From contig JBBSML010000007.1 of assembly GCA_038233215.1 (NCBI GenBank), forward strand, positions 44,050 to 108,049: 64,000 bases of DNA, written 5' to 3'. The notes beneath the pieces are model-generated. The model was not told the DNA's origin and did not search any database. It worked only from the letters and a program-made list of their open reading frames with translations. Shown in pieces: positions 16,814 to 26,252 of the stretch (position 1 is the first letter of the stretch; each line of letters opens with the position of its first letter). Made by a program: the position numbers and the translations under genes. The DNA is from JACDBZ01 sp038233215 (GTDB lineage: Bacteria; Chloroflexota; Limnocylindria; QHBO01).

Positions 16814-18136
16814 TCAGGAGGCATTCGCCGTCGGACGCCTCACGCGACGCTGCCGGGGTCGCTCAATGCGGTCTTCCTGCTGGAGGCGCATGATGGCGGT
16901 GGCCAGCTTCGCAGGATCGTGGCGATGGGCGTTTGTGGGATCGATGACATCCTCCTCGACGATGACGACGGGGAGCTCCTCGAGTCGCCGGACATCCACA
17001 TCGACCGGCTGAGAGCGCCAACCGACCGGCCGCCGCGCGTCCGTATTGCGGTTGATGATGACGTAGTCGACGAGGTCCTCGCCGACATGCGCGAAGAGCG
17101 CGCGCAGGTGCTGGCTGGCCGTCAGGTGCTCCGTCTCACCCGGCTGGGTGGCGACATTGCAGACGTAAACCTTGAGCCCGGTGGCGGCGGTCAGCGCATC
17201 CCGAATGTCGCTGATCAGGAGGTTCGGCAGCACGCTGCTGAACAGGCTTCCGGGGCCGATGACGATCAGATCGGCCTCGAAGATGCGCTCGAGCGCCTCC
17301 GGGGTGGCCCGCACATCGGCGGGCTCGATGAAGACGCGCTCGATTGGCTCCTCGGCTTTCGAGATCCCGACCTGGCCGTACAGGTGCCGTCCCGACATCA
17401 GCTGAGCGGACAGGTTGAGCGGCACGCTCGTCGCAGGCAGCACCTGGCCCCGGACGGCGAGGACCCGGTTCGACTGGCGTACCGCTTCCTCGAAGTCGCC
17501 GGTGACGGCGGTCATGGCGGCGATGAACAGGTTGCCGAACGCATGATCATCCAGCCCTGACCCCTCGGGAAAGCGGTACTGCATCAGCTGCGTCATCAGG
17601 GGCTCCGCATCTGCCAGGGCGGCGATGCAGTTGCGGATATCCCCGGGCGGCACCATGCCGAGCTGCTGCCTCAAACGCCCCGAGCTCCCGCCGTCATCTG
17701 CAACGGCGACCACCGCCGTGATGTTGGCGCTATACCCCTTGAGCCCGCGCAGCAACGTTGAGAGCCCGGTGCCACCCCCAAGCGCCACGATCCGCGGTCC
17801 TCGAGCCAGGTAGCGCTTCGTGTAGAGCACCTCCATGACGCTGTCGCCTCGCTCGACGAACGGCGACACGACCGAGCGCATGAGGCCCCAGAAGCCGATG
17901 CCGGTCAGCAGGACGCCGAGAAGCGCAACCAATGCGGAACGGATCTCCGGCTCGAGCCATGCGCCCGTCAGCCAGTACACGATCGCGATCTCATCAGCCG
18001 CGTTCTGCCGATACAGATCCCGGATGAAGATGGCGGCGCCCAGACCCAGGATGGCGATGCCGGCGAGGAGGAGGAAGAGCCAGCGCTTGAGATGCATCCC
18101 CGGGTAGAGCCAGCGCGGCAGACGCGGTCCCTTCAT
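16814..18136 (-). CDS. yvcK: Gluconeogenesis factor YvcK/CofD-like protein
   Basis: YvcK-family protein that binds UDP-sugars in Bacillus and is needed for growth on gluconeogenic substrates and for cell shape. The 440-aa product has two N-terminal transmembrane segments (about 19-37 and 66-86) and the nucleotide-binding GGGTGLSTLLRGLK from residue 120. The membrane extension is longer than in Bacillus YvcK. The start at 18136 was chosen because its ATG overlaps the rapZ stop (ATGA); the frame is open 36 codons further. Confidence 0.92.
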   Translation of the reverse strand: MKGPRLPRWLYPGMHLKRWLFLLLAGIAILGLGAAIFIRDLYRQNAADEIAIVYWLTGAWLEPEIRSALVALLGVLLTGIGFWGLMRSVVSPFVERGDSVMEVLYTKRYLARGPRIVALGGGTGLSTLLRGLKGYSANITAVVAVADDGGSSGRLRQQLGMVPPGDIRNCIAALADAEPLMTQLMQYRFPEGSGLDDHAFGNLFIAAMTAVTGDFEEAVRQSNRVLAVRGQVLPATSVPLNLSAQLMSGRHLYGQVGISKAEEPIERVFIEPADVRATPEALERIFEADLIVIGPGSLFSSVLPNLLISDIRDALTAATGLKVYVCNVATQPGETEHLTASQHLRALFAHVGEDLVDYVIINRNTDARRPVGWRSQPVDVDVRRLEELPVVIVEEDVIDPTNAHRHDPAKLATAIMRLQQEDRIERPRQRRVRRPTANAS

Positions 18137-19071
18137 CGCTCCAGCTCCCGGTGGAAGACTGCCACGGACGCATCCGACATCGTTGCCAGCCGCCGGCCGA
18201 GTTCCTCGGCCAGCGCGATCGAGCGGTGATATCCGCCGGTGCATCCGAGGGCAACCCGGAGCTGTTCCTTCCCCTCGGCGCGATAGGCCGGCACGGTGAG
18301 CTCGAGAAGCTCGGTCACCAGCTCAATGAAGCGACGGGCTGCGGGCTGGCCGAGCACGAAGTCACGGACCGGCTCTTCGAGCCCGGACAGGGGCTTCAGC
18401 TGCGGGTCCCAGTACGGGTTCGTCAGGAAGCGGACGTCAAACACCAGGTCCGCCTCGAGTGGGATCCCGTACTTGAAGCCGAAGGTCACGATATCGATGC
18501 GAAGCTCGTCGGAGCTCGCAGCGCGAGGCATGACGGCGAACAACCGCTCCTTGAGCTGCCCGATCGAGAGACCGCTCGTATCAATGACGTGGTTCGCCAG
18601 GTCCCGCGTCCGGGCAAGCCGGCGCCGCTCCTCCGCGATGCTTGCCTGCACGCCGCTGCGCGTCGCCTGGAGGGGATGGCGATGCCGCGTCTCACTGAAG
18701 CGACTGACAAGGCTGGCGTCAGTCGCCTCGAGGTAGATGACCTCCAGCTTCGAGCCCCGCGAGGCGAGCGCGGACGCCGCACGCTCGATCGCGGGTGCCG
18801 GGTCGCCCGAACGAATATCGAGGACGAGCGCCGACCGTCGATAGCGGGCCGGCTCAGCGTGCCGCAGTGCGAGGTAATCATCGAGCAGTGCCGGCGGCAG
18901 GTTATCGATGCACGAATAGCCGAGATCTTCGAACAGCTTGCTCGCCTGGCTCTTGCCCGCGCCGGACAGGCCGCTGATGACGAGAAGGTGCTCGGTCGCT
19001 GCGTCCGACTCAGGGGCGCGTGAGGGCTCCACCCCCGCTGAAACGCCCGGGATCGCTGCGCTGCGTACCAC
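18133..19071 (-). CDS. rapZ: RNase adapter RapZ/YvcJ family P-loop protein
   Basis: Nucleotide-binding protein of the RapZ/YvcJ family, an sRNA-decay adaptor in E. coli and a GTPase linked to competence in Bacillus. The 312-aa protein has Walker A GLSGAGKS at 34-41, the segment EDLGYSCIDNLPPALL after it, and the conserved C-terminal GCTGGYHRSI. First gene of the long glycolytic/whiA operon. The GTG start follows a GAGAGG element, and TATACT at 19102-19107 is a plausible -10. Confidence 0.93.
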   Translation of the reverse strand: MVRSAAIPGVSAGVEPSRAPESDAATEHLLVISGLSGAGKSQASKLFEDLGYSCIDNLPPALLDDYLALRHAEPARYRRSALVLDIRSGDPAPAIERAASALASRGSKLEVIYLEATDASLVSRFSETRHRHPLQATRSGVQASIAEERRRLARTRDLANHVIDTSGLSIGQLKERLFAVMPRAASSDELRIDIVTFGFKYGIPLEADLVFDVRFLTNPYWDPQLKPLSGLEEPVRDFVLGQPAARRFIELVTELLELTVPAYRAEGKEQLRVALGCTGGYHRSIALAEELGRRLATMSDASVAVFHRELER

Positions 19072-19101
19072 CTGCCCTCTCCGAACTCGTACCGGGATCC
19101 G

Positions 19102-19107
19102 AGTATA
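19102..19107 (-). promoter_or_regulatory. Possible -10 of the rapZ operon
   Basis: TATACT on the minus strand, 30 nt before the rapZ GTG and followed by a GAGAGG ribosome-binding element. This would drive rapZ-yvcK-whiA-tpiA-gpmI. No clear -35 was found. Confidence 0.4.
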
Positions 19108-19116
19108 GCCGCGCCG

Positions 19117-20070
19117 TCAGGCCCGATCTCCAGCGGCGGCCCGGCCGGCCAGAATGCCGCGTACCGTTGCCGCGGACGCCGCGCGCAGGGCGTCGTGGTC
19201 GTAGCCACCCTCCAGGCTCAGGGCCACGCCGCCCGTCCCCAGCCGAACGCTGAGCGAACCGACCAGCCGGGCCACCTCCTCGTAGCCAAGCTCGGTCACC
19301 TCGAGGGACGCGAGCGGGTCGTCGAGGTGCGCGTCGTATCCGGCTGAGACCAGGACCACATCGGGTGCGAACGATTCGATGGCCGGCAGCAGCTCATCGC
19401 GCCAAGCTGCCACGAACGCCTCGTCGTCACTGCCCGGCGCCAGCGGCCGGTTGTGCATCGTCCCCGCCGCGGCTCCCGTGCCCACGTCACGTCGGTCGCC
19501 GGTTCCCGGGTAGAGCGGCGACTGGTGGGTTGAGGCGTAGCAGAGGTCCGCATCGGCGTCGAAGATCGCCTGCGTCCCGTCACCGTGATGCACGTCCCAA
19601 TCGATGATGGCGATCCGCTCCGCGACGCCACGCATACGCAGCCCGGCCACCGCAATTGCCACGTTATTGATCAGGCAAAATCCGCTCCCCCGCCCACGCG
19701 ATGCATGGTGCCCCGGCGGACGGACCGCCCCGAACGCCACTTCAGCGCGGCCGGTGGCCGCGGCCAGGGCCGCTTGGAGCGTGGCCCCGGCCGCGAGCCG
19801 TGCAGCGTGAAGCGAGCCCGGCACCAGGTACGTGTCGGCGTCGAGCCAGCCGCCGTGCACTTCCGCCTCTTCGAGCAGCGACAGATAGGCCGGGTCGTGG
19901 ATCAGCTCGAGCGTAGCGCGATCGATCGGCTCGACCGCCGGTTCCACCAGGTCGTCACCCGCGGCATCGCGGATGCCGGAAGCCACAGCGGCGCGGCGCT
20001 CGGGCCGCTCCGGGTGGTCGGCCGTCGCGTGGAGATCCATGGCCGCATCGGTCAGCAGCGAGACGCTCAT
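19117..20070 (-). CDS. Histone deacetylase-family (AcuC/HDAH-like) deacetylase
   Basis: Zinc-dependent amidohydrolase of the class II histone deacetylase-like family, acting on acetylated lysines, polyamines or small amides. The 317-aa product has RPPGHHASRGRGSGFCLINN (His121-His122), the metal motif DWDVHHGDGTQ (Asp159, His161) and a later SAGYDAHLDDPL aspartate. Its ATG overlaps the tatC stop (ATGA), so it is the last gene of the secD-to-tatC run. The substrate cannot be told from sequence. Confidence 0.9.
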   Translation of the reverse strand: MSVSLLTDAAMDLHATADHPERPERRAAVASGIRDAAGDDLVEPAVEPIDRATLELIHDPAYLSLLEEAEVHGGWLDADTYLVPGSLHAARLAAGATLQAALAAATGRAEVAFGAVRPPGHHASRGRGSGFCLINNVAIAVAGLRMRGVAERIAIIDWDVHHGDGTQAIFDADADLCYASTHQSPLYPGTGDRRDVGTGAAAGTMHNRPLAPGSDDEAFVAAWRDELLPAIESFAPDVVLVSAGYDAHLDDPLASLEVTELGYEEVARLVGSLSVRLGTGGVALSLEGGYDHDALRAASAATVRGILAGRAAAGDRA

Positions 20071-20792
20071 GGTCGAACCTTGCGGATCAGTTGGAGGGTC
20101 CCTTCGAACAGGACATACATCACCAGAGAGAGCACGATCGAACTCAATGGGTCGCCGCCCGGCGTGGCGACAATGGCGAACACGACGATCACCAAGACCG
20201 CCCAGCGCCTCCGCGACGAAAGGAATCGGTAGTTGAGGATGCCGACCCGGGCGAGCAGGAGGAGCAGCACAGGGAACTGGAAGGCGAGGCCGAACGAGAG
20301 CATGACGGTCGAGGCGAAGCTCACGTACTCGCTGAGACGAAGCTGGTCCTCGACGCCGGGCAGCGTGAGCGAGAGCAAAAAGTCGAGCGCGAAGGGAAGG
20401 ACGAAATACCCAAGGCCGATGCCCAAGGCGAAGAGAAGCACCGATGCGATGAGGAGCGGCCAGATGAGTCGCCGTTCGTGGCGGGTCAGGCCCGGCGTCA
20501 CGAACCGCCAAACCTGGTACAGGATCACCGGAACCGCGATCGCGATGCCCACGTACAGGGCCACGCGCAGGCGCACCGCCAGCGACTCGCCCACGCTGAT
20601 CTGGATCAGCGTCTGCTTTCCTTCAGGAAGCGCGGCTCGCAGGATCCCGATGATCGCCTCTGAGAGGAAGAAGCCGACGATCCCGCCGAGTACGACCGTG
20701 ATGGCGATCACGATGATGCGGCTGCGGAGCTCCTCGAGATGCTCCAGCAGGCTCATGGTCGCTTCGTCGGTCCGAGGCGCCTCGAGCGTCAC
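20067..20792 (-). CDS. tatC: Sec-independent translocase TatC
   Basis: Receptor subunit of the twin-arginine system that exports folded proteins. The 241-aa protein has the N-terminal signature LLEHLEELRSRI, six hydrophobic helices and the conserved FVTPGLTRHERR loop and FGLAFQFPV segment. The start is GTG at 20792; an ATG 12 codons in (MSLLEHLEEL) is an alternative and is the more usual TatC beginning. It lies 36 nt after tatA. Confidence 0.95.
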   Translation of the reverse strand: MTLEAPRTDEATMSLLEHLEELRSRIIVIAITVVLGGIVGFFLSEAIIGILRAALPEGKQTLIQISVGESLAVRLRVALYVGIAIAVPVILYQVWRFVTPGLTRHERRLIWPLLIASVLLFALGIGLGYFVLPFALDFLLSLTLPGVEDQLRLSEYVSFASTVMLSFGLAFQFPVLLLLLARVGILNYRFLSSRRRWAVLVIVVFAIVATPGGDPLSSIVLSLVMYVLFEGTLQLIRKVRP

Positions 20793-20828
20793 GTTCGGTC
20801 GGCCCTGGCGGGCGAGAGGTGGACGACC

Positions 20829-21041
20829 TCAGTGCTTGGTGGTATCGCGCGCCGGGCGGTCATCCGTGGATGTCTGCTTGGGCTCGCCCCGCACCGACTC
20901 TTCCAGGTCGTTGGACGCCTTGCGGAATTCACGAATTCCCTTCCCGACCGCATTGCCGATGTCGGGCAGCTTGCCGGGGCCAAAGATGATCAGGACGATC
21001 ACCAGCAACACGATGAGCTCCGCTGGTCCAGGAATCGGCAT
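20829..21041 (-). CDS. tatA: Twin-arginine translocase subunit TatA/TatE
   Basis: Pore-forming subunit of the Tat export system. From the ATG at 21041 the protein is 70 aa with one transmembrane helix (ELIVLLVIVLIIF), the FGPGKLPDIG hinge and an amphipathic helix followed by a charged tail, all diagnostic. A GGAGG lies about 12 nt upstream of this ATG. An upstream start would add 13 residues that do not belong to the family. It begins 4 nt after pyrF. Confidence 0.93.
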   Translation of the reverse strand: MPIPGPAELIVLLVIVLIIFGPGKLPDIGNAVGKGIREFRKASNDLEESVRGEPKQTSTDDRPARDTTKH

Positions 21042-21045
21042 ATCG

Positions 21046-21900
21046 TCAGGAACCTCCGCTGTGGAGCCGCTCAGCAGCACCGGTCTGGGAGTGTAGCACC
21101 GCCTCCCGCATCAGGTCCCGGAGCTCCCTGGCGGCAGTGGCAGCCGCCAGCTGCCAATTGGTCCCGCGAGACGCACCTGCGATCGCACGCGAAACCGAGA
21201 CGACTCCGGGGGCCCAGCGACCGTCACATGTGCCCACCGCCGCCGCCAGATCACCGCCCTGCGTTCCGACCCCGGGCACCAGGAAGGCCGGACCTGGCAC
21301 CGCGTTCCGCAGCTGGCCGAGTTCCCGTGGCGCCGTGGCACCGACCACCAATCCCACCCGGCCACCCGGCCAGGTGGCGGCCGCCCAGCGCGCCACCCGG
21401 AGATGGAGAGGCTCTCCGTCCACGACCAGCTCCTGGAGCGCCGCTGCCGACGGATTGCTGGTTCTCGCCAGCAGAAAGACGAGCCGCTCCGGAACCTCGA
21501 GAAACGGGGTGATCGCGTCTTCGCCGAGGTAGGGCGAGAGCGTGACCGCATCAGCGTCGAGGTGGCCGAGCAGGCCGGCCGCGTAGCGCTCGGCCGTCGA
21601 GCCGATATCACCGCGCTTGGCGTCGAGGATGCACAGCATCGCGCGCGGGACGTCGCGGCGCACCCGTTCCAGAGCGGCCCAGCCCATGGCACCGAATGCC
21701 TCGAAGAACGCCACGTTGACCTTTACCGCCACGGCGTGTTCCGCGGCCGCCTCGATCACGCCCCGGGCGAACGCCTCGACGCCATGAACCGTTCGCGGCA
21801 GCTGGTCAGGAAGGTGGTCGGGGTGCGGGTCGATCCCAAGGCAGAGCGGTGCGCCCACGGCATGGCGCCGCTCCCGAAGCCGCACCAGGGGCGAGCTCAT
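21046..21900 (-). CDS. pyrF: Orotidine 5'-phosphate decarboxylase
   Basis: Last step of UMP biosynthesis. The 284-aa protein is of the longer group typical of actinobacteria and Chloroflexota. The catalytic Lys-Asp network is seen in ILDAKRGDIGSTAERYA; KVNVAFFEAFG and LVPGVGTQGGD are further barrel motifs. Its ATG overlaps the recJ stop by 4 nt. No other pyrimidine genes are nearby, so its place in a secretion/repair operon is unusual. Confidence 0.93.
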   Translation of the reverse strand: MSSPLVRLRERRHAVGAPLCLGIDPHPDHLPDQLPRTVHGVEAFARGVIEAAAEHAVAVKVNVAFFEAFGAMGWAALERVRRDVPRAMLCILDAKRGDIGSTAERYAAGLLGHLDADAVTLSPYLGEDAITPFLEVPERLVFLLARTSNPSAAALQELVVDGEPLHLRVARWAAATWPGGRVGLVVGATAPRELGQLRNAVPGPAFLVPGVGTQGGDLAAAVGTCDGRWAPGVVSVSRAIAGASRGTNWQLAAATAARELRDLMREAVLHSQTGAAERLHSGGS

Positions 21901-23645
21901 CCGGCACGCGCCAGCTCGAGCTGCGGCAGGCGACGGGCGATCAACGGGCTGACCGCGGAATCGGCGTAATCGACAACCCGCAGCCTCAGACGCGCCATGC
22001 CACCGAAGGTGTCGCGCTCGAGCGTGCCCACGAGATCGACGAGACACCCCTCCACCGGAATCCGCCGTTCCGCATCCATCCCAAAGGCGATGGCGTCGAC
22101 CGTCTCGATGCCACGCAGCATGCGAAAGGCGAGATGGCCCTCGCGTGCTCCCACTCGACGGACGCTGCCGACGCGCAGCCCGGTGACGGCGATGACCGGC
22201 TCGAGATGACCGGGACCGTACGGAGCCAGCCGGGTCAGCTGGTCGGCCAGCTCCCAATCGAGGAAGCGAGCGGGTAGGACGAGGTCGATCGTCTGCCGCC
22301 CCGGCCGTTGTACCTCGGCGCCGGGCCCCGCACCGAGCGGCCGCGCGAGGTTCCCGAAGGTCGTCGCGAACGCATCCCAGTCCGCAGGCAGCAGGCTGAA
22401 TCCACCGGCAGCCGCGTGGCCGCCACGCTTCGTCAGGTGCTCACCACATGCTTCGAGCGCCGCGCCCACGTGGAAGTCGACAGGCGCGCGCACCGAGCCA
22501 CGCACCTCGTTGCCGACGAGGGCCACGGCCGCCACGGGACGCGCCAGCTCATCCGCGAGACGGCCGGCGATCAGCCCGAGCAGGCCTGGTGCCCAGGCAT
22601 CATCCCGCACGACCAGCGGAGAGTCACCGGGGAGCGCGGCAGCCAGCAGACGAGCGGCATCGATCGCCACGGTGGTCATCTCACGCCGTCGTTCGTGAAC
22701 GATCTCCAGCTCGCCCGCGATCGCATCGGCCCGCGCAGGATCGGTTTCGAGGAGCAGCGACATCGCGAGCTCCGCATCGGCAATCCGCCCGGCCGCATTG
22801 ATACGCGGAATGACGCCGAACGCCAGGTCTCGGGCGGTCGTCTGTCCGGGGGCTTCGCAGGAACGAGTCAGGAGTGCCCGCAGCCCGGCGTGCGACGTTG
22901 ACGCCAGCTCATCGAGCCCGAGCCTGACGATGGCGCGGCTCTCACCAGTCATCGGCGCCATGTCGGCAACCGTGCCGATCGCCGCAACCGCCGCCAGGCC
23001 ATCGGTCGGAAGTCCATGGCGGGCGAGCAGCGCGGCCGCGAGCTTGTACGACAGTCCGGCGCCAGTGAGATCCACGTCCGGATAGGCGCAGTCGGGCCGA
23101 TGCGGATCAACCACCGCGACGGCGCGCGGCAGGACCGGCGGTGGGAGATGGTGGTCGGTGATGACGACGTCGAGTCCCAGCGAACGCGCCACCTCGACCT
23201 CGTCTGCATTGCTCACACCGCAATCGCAGGTGATGACGAGGCGCACACCGGCATCGGCCAACTGGCGGAGCCCGCTCTCCGACAGCCCATAGCCCTCGGC
23301 CATTCGGGAAGGGACGTATCGAATGGGGTCTGCTCCCAGTCGACGAAGCGCGGTGACCCAGACGACGATCGCGGTCATCCCATCGGCGTCATAGTCGCCC
23401 CAGATCGCGATTCGCTCGCCAGATGCAAGAGCGGCGTCGATCCGGTCCAGCGCGCGGTCCGCATCGGCCATGTGCGACAGGTCGTGCAGGGCGCCAGCGC
23501 CGGCCTGGAGAAAGGCCTGGAGATCCGTGTCATCGCGGAAGCCGCGACGAGCGAGGAGGGTGGCGACCGGGCGGCCGAAGCCTACAAACGCGGGAGGCTC
23601 AGCCACGGGGGCCGGAAGCAGCCATTCCAGGCGGGGAGCAATCAC
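21897..23645 (-). CDS. recJ: Single-stranded-DNA-specific exonuclease RecJ
   Basis: 5'-3' exonuclease of recombination and mismatch repair. The 582-aa protein has the DHH-family motifs: GDYDADGMTA (metal-binding Asp), the VITDHH motif with HLPPPVLP, and the DHHA1-type GGHAAAGGFSL toward the C-terminus, then an OB-like domain. The start is GTG with a -10-like TACCAT 6 nt upstream and no Shine-Dalgarno, so a leaderless transcript is possible even though secF ends only 53 bp upstream. Confidence 0.94.
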   Translation of the reverse strand: MIAPRLEWLLPAPVAEPPAFVGFGRPVATLLARRGFRDDTDLQAFLQAGAGALHDLSHMADADRALDRIDAALASGERIAIWGDYDADGMTAIVVWVTALRRLGADPIRYVPSRMAEGYGLSESGLRQLADAGVRLVITCDCGVSNADEVEVARSLGLDVVITDHHLPPPVLPRAVAVVDPHRPDCAYPDVDLTGAGLSYKLAAALLARHGLPTDGLAAVAAIGTVADMAPMTGESRAIVRLGLDELASTSHAGLRALLTRSCEAPGQTTARDLAFGVIPRINAAGRIADAELAMSLLLETDPARADAIAGELEIVHERRREMTTVAIDAARLLAAALPGDSPLVVRDDAWAPGLLGLIAGRLADELARPVAAVALVGNEVRGSVRAPVDFHVGAALEACGEHLTKRGGHAAAGGFSLLPADWDAFATTFGNLARPLGAGPGAEVQRPGRQTIDLVLPARFLDWELADQLTRLAPYGPGHLEPVIAVTGLRVGSVRRVGAREGHLAFRMLRGIETVDAIAFGMDAERRIPVEGCLVDLVGTLERDTFGGMARLRLRVVDYADSAVSPLIARRLPQLELARAG

Positions 23646-23651
23646 CCGGCC

Positions 23652-23657
23652 ATGGTA
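23652..23657 (-). promoter_or_regulatory. -10-like hexamer of recJ
   Basis: TACCAT on the minus strand, 6 nt before the GTG start of recJ. Confidence 0.35.
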
Positions 23658-23698
23658 GTCGCGGTGGATTTTCCGCGGCTTACCGTTCGGTTATCGGC

Positions 23699-24808
23699 TC
23701 AGCGAGAGGCGCTGCGGACCGGCTTGGCCACGCCGCTGCGTGACCGTCGGCGGGCGTCCCACTCGTTCCAGGCGACCAGGATCTGAGCCGCGTTGAAGAT
23801 CGACGAGTACGTCCCGCTGACGACGCCGAGGAGCAGTGCGAGGCCGAACGTGCGAATGGTCGGAGGACCGAGCAGCACGAGCGCACCGAGCGTGACCGCC
23901 ACGGTGATCGACGTGATGATCGAGCGGCTCATCGTCTGGAGAATGGAGTGGTTGACGATGGCGCCGAACGACTCGCCGGCGTGACGAATCCGATTCTCAC
24001 GGATCCGGTCGAACACGACGATCGTGTCGTGCGCGCTGAACGCGATGATCGTGAGCAACGCGGTGACGAAGAGCGCGTCGAACTCGACGTGAAAGAAGAA
24101 GCCAAGGATGGCGAATGTGCCGACCACCAGGATGACGTCATGGAGCAACGCGACGATCGCCGCGGTGCCAAAACGGAACCCGAAGCGCATCCACAGGTAA
24201 CCAAGGAGAAACAGCTCGCCGATGATGATCAGGATCGCCGAGGTTCGGATCAGCTCAACCCCGATGATGGGTCCGACGGTTCGCAGGCTCTGTGGATCGC
24301 CGGGCCCGAAGATGCCCTCGAGTTCCTCCTGGAGATCCGCGAACTCGGTCCCCTCGGCGATCGGGCCGGGTGAGGGCTCCGCGGATGGACTCACGGATCC
24401 CGACGCCGACGGCTCGGCGCTGGCGGATGGCTCGATGGACGCCGAGGGCTCAGCGCTCACGGATGGCTCGACGCTGGCCGATGGCTCGACGCTGGCCGAT
24501 GGCTCGATCGACGCAGATGCCGATGGTGCGAGCGTCTCGGCGGGGATGAGGTCGATCGGCTCCGTGCGAATGCGAACGACGCCGTCGGGCAATTGCGTGA
24601 CGAGCGCGTCCTCGTAGCCGAGCTCGGCGAGCGTGGCGGTCATCTCGGCGGCGGTCGGCTCATCGGCGTAGCGGACCTCCCACTCCGTGCCACCGGTGAA
24701 GTCAATCGATGGCCTGAGGCCGCCGAGGAGAATGAATAGCAGTCCGGGAATGGTGAGGATCGCGCTGATGACGAACCACAGGTTGCGCTTGCCGACGATG
24801 TCATACAT
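23699..24808 (-). CDS. secF: Protein translocase subunit SecF with a Ser/Ala/Pro/Glu-rich insert
   Basis: Membrane subunit that, with SecD, uses the proton gradient to help complete protein export. The 369-aa protein has the first transmembrane helix at about 11-30, the family motif SIDFTGGTEWEV, and five C-terminal helices including FGIVRVGxxx-type segments around VELIRTSAIL and FSAHDTIVVFDRIREN. The exported loop carries a low-complexity insert at residues 95-150 made of about seven EPSAS-like units, not present in ordinary SecF of about 300 aa. It begins 4 nt after secD. Confidence 0.93.
   Translation of the reverse strand: MYDIVGKRNLWFVISAILTIPGLLFILLGGLRPSIDFTGGTEWEVRYADEPTAAEMTATLAELGYEDALVTQLPDGVVRIRTEPIDLIPAETLAPSASASIEPSASVEPSASVEPSVSAEPSASIEPSASAEPSASGSVSPSAEPSPGPIAEGTEFADLQEELEGIFGPGDPQSLRTVGPIIGVELIRTSAILIIIGELFLLGYLWMRFGFRFGTAAIVALLHDVILVVGTFAILGFFFHVEFDALFVTALLTIIAFSAHDTIVVFDRIRENRIRHAGESFGAIVNHSILQTMSRSIITSITVAVTLGALVLLGPPTIRTFGLALLLGVVSGTYSSIFNAAQILVAWNEWDARRRSRSGVAKPVRSASR
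24359..24526 (-). repeat. Imperfect tandem repeat coding the SecF linker
   Basis: The DNA repeats the unit for five or six residues of the form (I/V/A)EPSAS about seven times, with GATGGCTCGACGCTGGCC seen in near-identical neighbours on the plus strand. It lies in the first exported loop of SecF. Confidence 0.85.
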
Positions 24809-24812
24809 TTGC

Positions 24813-26147
24813 TCAGCGCTCCACGTGGTACAGCTCGAGGCGGCGGCCCCAGCTCGTTCGGGTCACGAAGCGGAGCAGCGTGCGCGTCACCGTGACGGCG
24901 CTGAACATGCTGACCAGCACACCAACGATGAGCACGAGCGCAAAGCCCTTGACGACGGTCGTGCCCTGCCAGTAGAGCCAGCCGGCGACGAGGATGGATG
25001 CCACATTCGAGTCGAGGATGCTCGACCAGGCGCGGTTGAAGCCTGCCTCGATGGCCGGTCCGAGGGTCTTACCGGCTCGGATCTCCTCTTTCATGCGCTC
25101 GAAGATGAGGATGTTGGCGTCGACGGCCATACCGATGCTGAGTATGAAGGCGGCAACGCCGGCGAGCGTCAGCGTCACGCCGATGAGGCGGAAGATGGCG
25201 TAAATGACGAGCGTATAGAAGACGAGCGCAAAGGCGGCAAGCAGTCCGGGCAGCCGGTAGTAGGCGACCATGAAGAGCATCACCAGCAAGAGGCCGACGC
25301 CACCCGCGATCAGGGCCTGGACGAGGAAGTTCGCGCCGAGCGTCGGATCAACGTCGTCGAAGCCGATCTCGTTGAGCGAGACAGGCAGGGCGCCGAAGCG
25401 GAGCGTGTTGAACAGGCTGGTCCGCTCGATCTCGTTCTCGGGTGTCGCGGTCCCGACCGTGATGATCGTCGTACCGCCGCAGATGGCGGTGTTGATGTCC
25501 GGCGTGGTGATCACCCGGCCATCGAGCGCGATCGGTCCAGGGCGACCAACGTTGGCGGTCGTGAACTGGCACCACGTGTCACTGCCGGCATCGGAGAGGC
25601 TGAACGAGACGCCGATCTGATTGCCTGAGCCGACATCCGGAGCCACGCTGCCCTGAACGATCTCGCCTCCATTGAAGAGCTCAGCGACGACGCCCTGCTC
25701 GAGCAGCGGACCGATGTCCTGGTCACGGGCCAGCTGTTGACCCATCGGGTCGATGAACTGGAGCTGTCCGGTGGACCCGACCAGGTCGCGTACCTGGGCC
25801 GGATCGTTGACGCCGGGCACTTCGACCACGATTCGTCGCGAGCCATCGCCGGCAGTCTCGGTGCGCACCTGGGGCTCGCTGACGCCGATGCCCGCCACGC
25901 GGCGCTCGATGGTATCGCGCGCGACCTCGACGTCCGCATCGGTGATCTCGGTATCCGCCTGCGGCTCGACCTCCAAGGTGACGCGCAAGCCCCCCTGAAG
26001 GTCCAAACCCAACACGGTACGGAACTCGACCCCCGCGACCTCGTCGGGCAGCCAGGAGAGGCCGAGCGTCGTGCGCGGCAGGTCGATGAAGATCGCCACG
26101 AGGGCGACCACCCCGATGAACCACGGGGCGATGCGACGCCAGGTCAT
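24813..26147 (-). CDS. secD: Protein translocase subunit SecD
   Basis: Partner of SecF in the accessory export complex. The 444-aa protein has an N-terminal transmembrane helix, the motif GLDLQGGLRVTLEV, the P1 exported domain with RRIVVEVPGVND, and five C-terminal helices including MAVDANILIFERMKEE. I used the ATG at 26147 (MTWRRIAPWFIG); the frame is open 20 codons further. No yajC is present before it. First gene of the secD-secF-recJ-pyrF-tatA-tatC-deacetylase run. Confidence 0.95.
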   Translation of the reverse strand: MTWRRIAPWFIGVVALVAIFIDLPRTTLGLSWLPDEVAGVEFRTVLGLDLQGGLRVTLEVEPQADTEITDADVEVARDTIERRVAGIGVSEPQVRTETAGDGSRRIVVEVPGVNDPAQVRDLVGSTGQLQFIDPMGQQLARDQDIGPLLEQGVVAELFNGGEIVQGSVAPDVGSGNQIGVSFSLSDAGSDTWCQFTTANVGRPGPIALDGRVITTPDINTAICGGTTIITVGTATPENEIERTSLFNTLRFGALPVSLNEIGFDDVDPTLGANFLVQALIAGGVGLLLVMLFMVAYYRLPGLLAAFALVFYTLVIYAIFRLIGVTLTLAGVAAFILSIGMAVDANILIFERMKEEIRAGKTLGPAIEAGFNRAWSSILDSNVASILVAGWLYWQGTTVVKGFALVLIVGVLVSMFSAVTVTRTLLRFVTRTSWGRRLELYHVER

Positions 26148-26252
26148 ATGTCGGTCGTTGCGTCCTCGGTCATGTGGAATCTCGTGTCGGCCCGGTATGC
26201 CGGACACGAAACGCGCCGCTTCACCAGCGGCGGGCGACGATGAGTATAGCTG

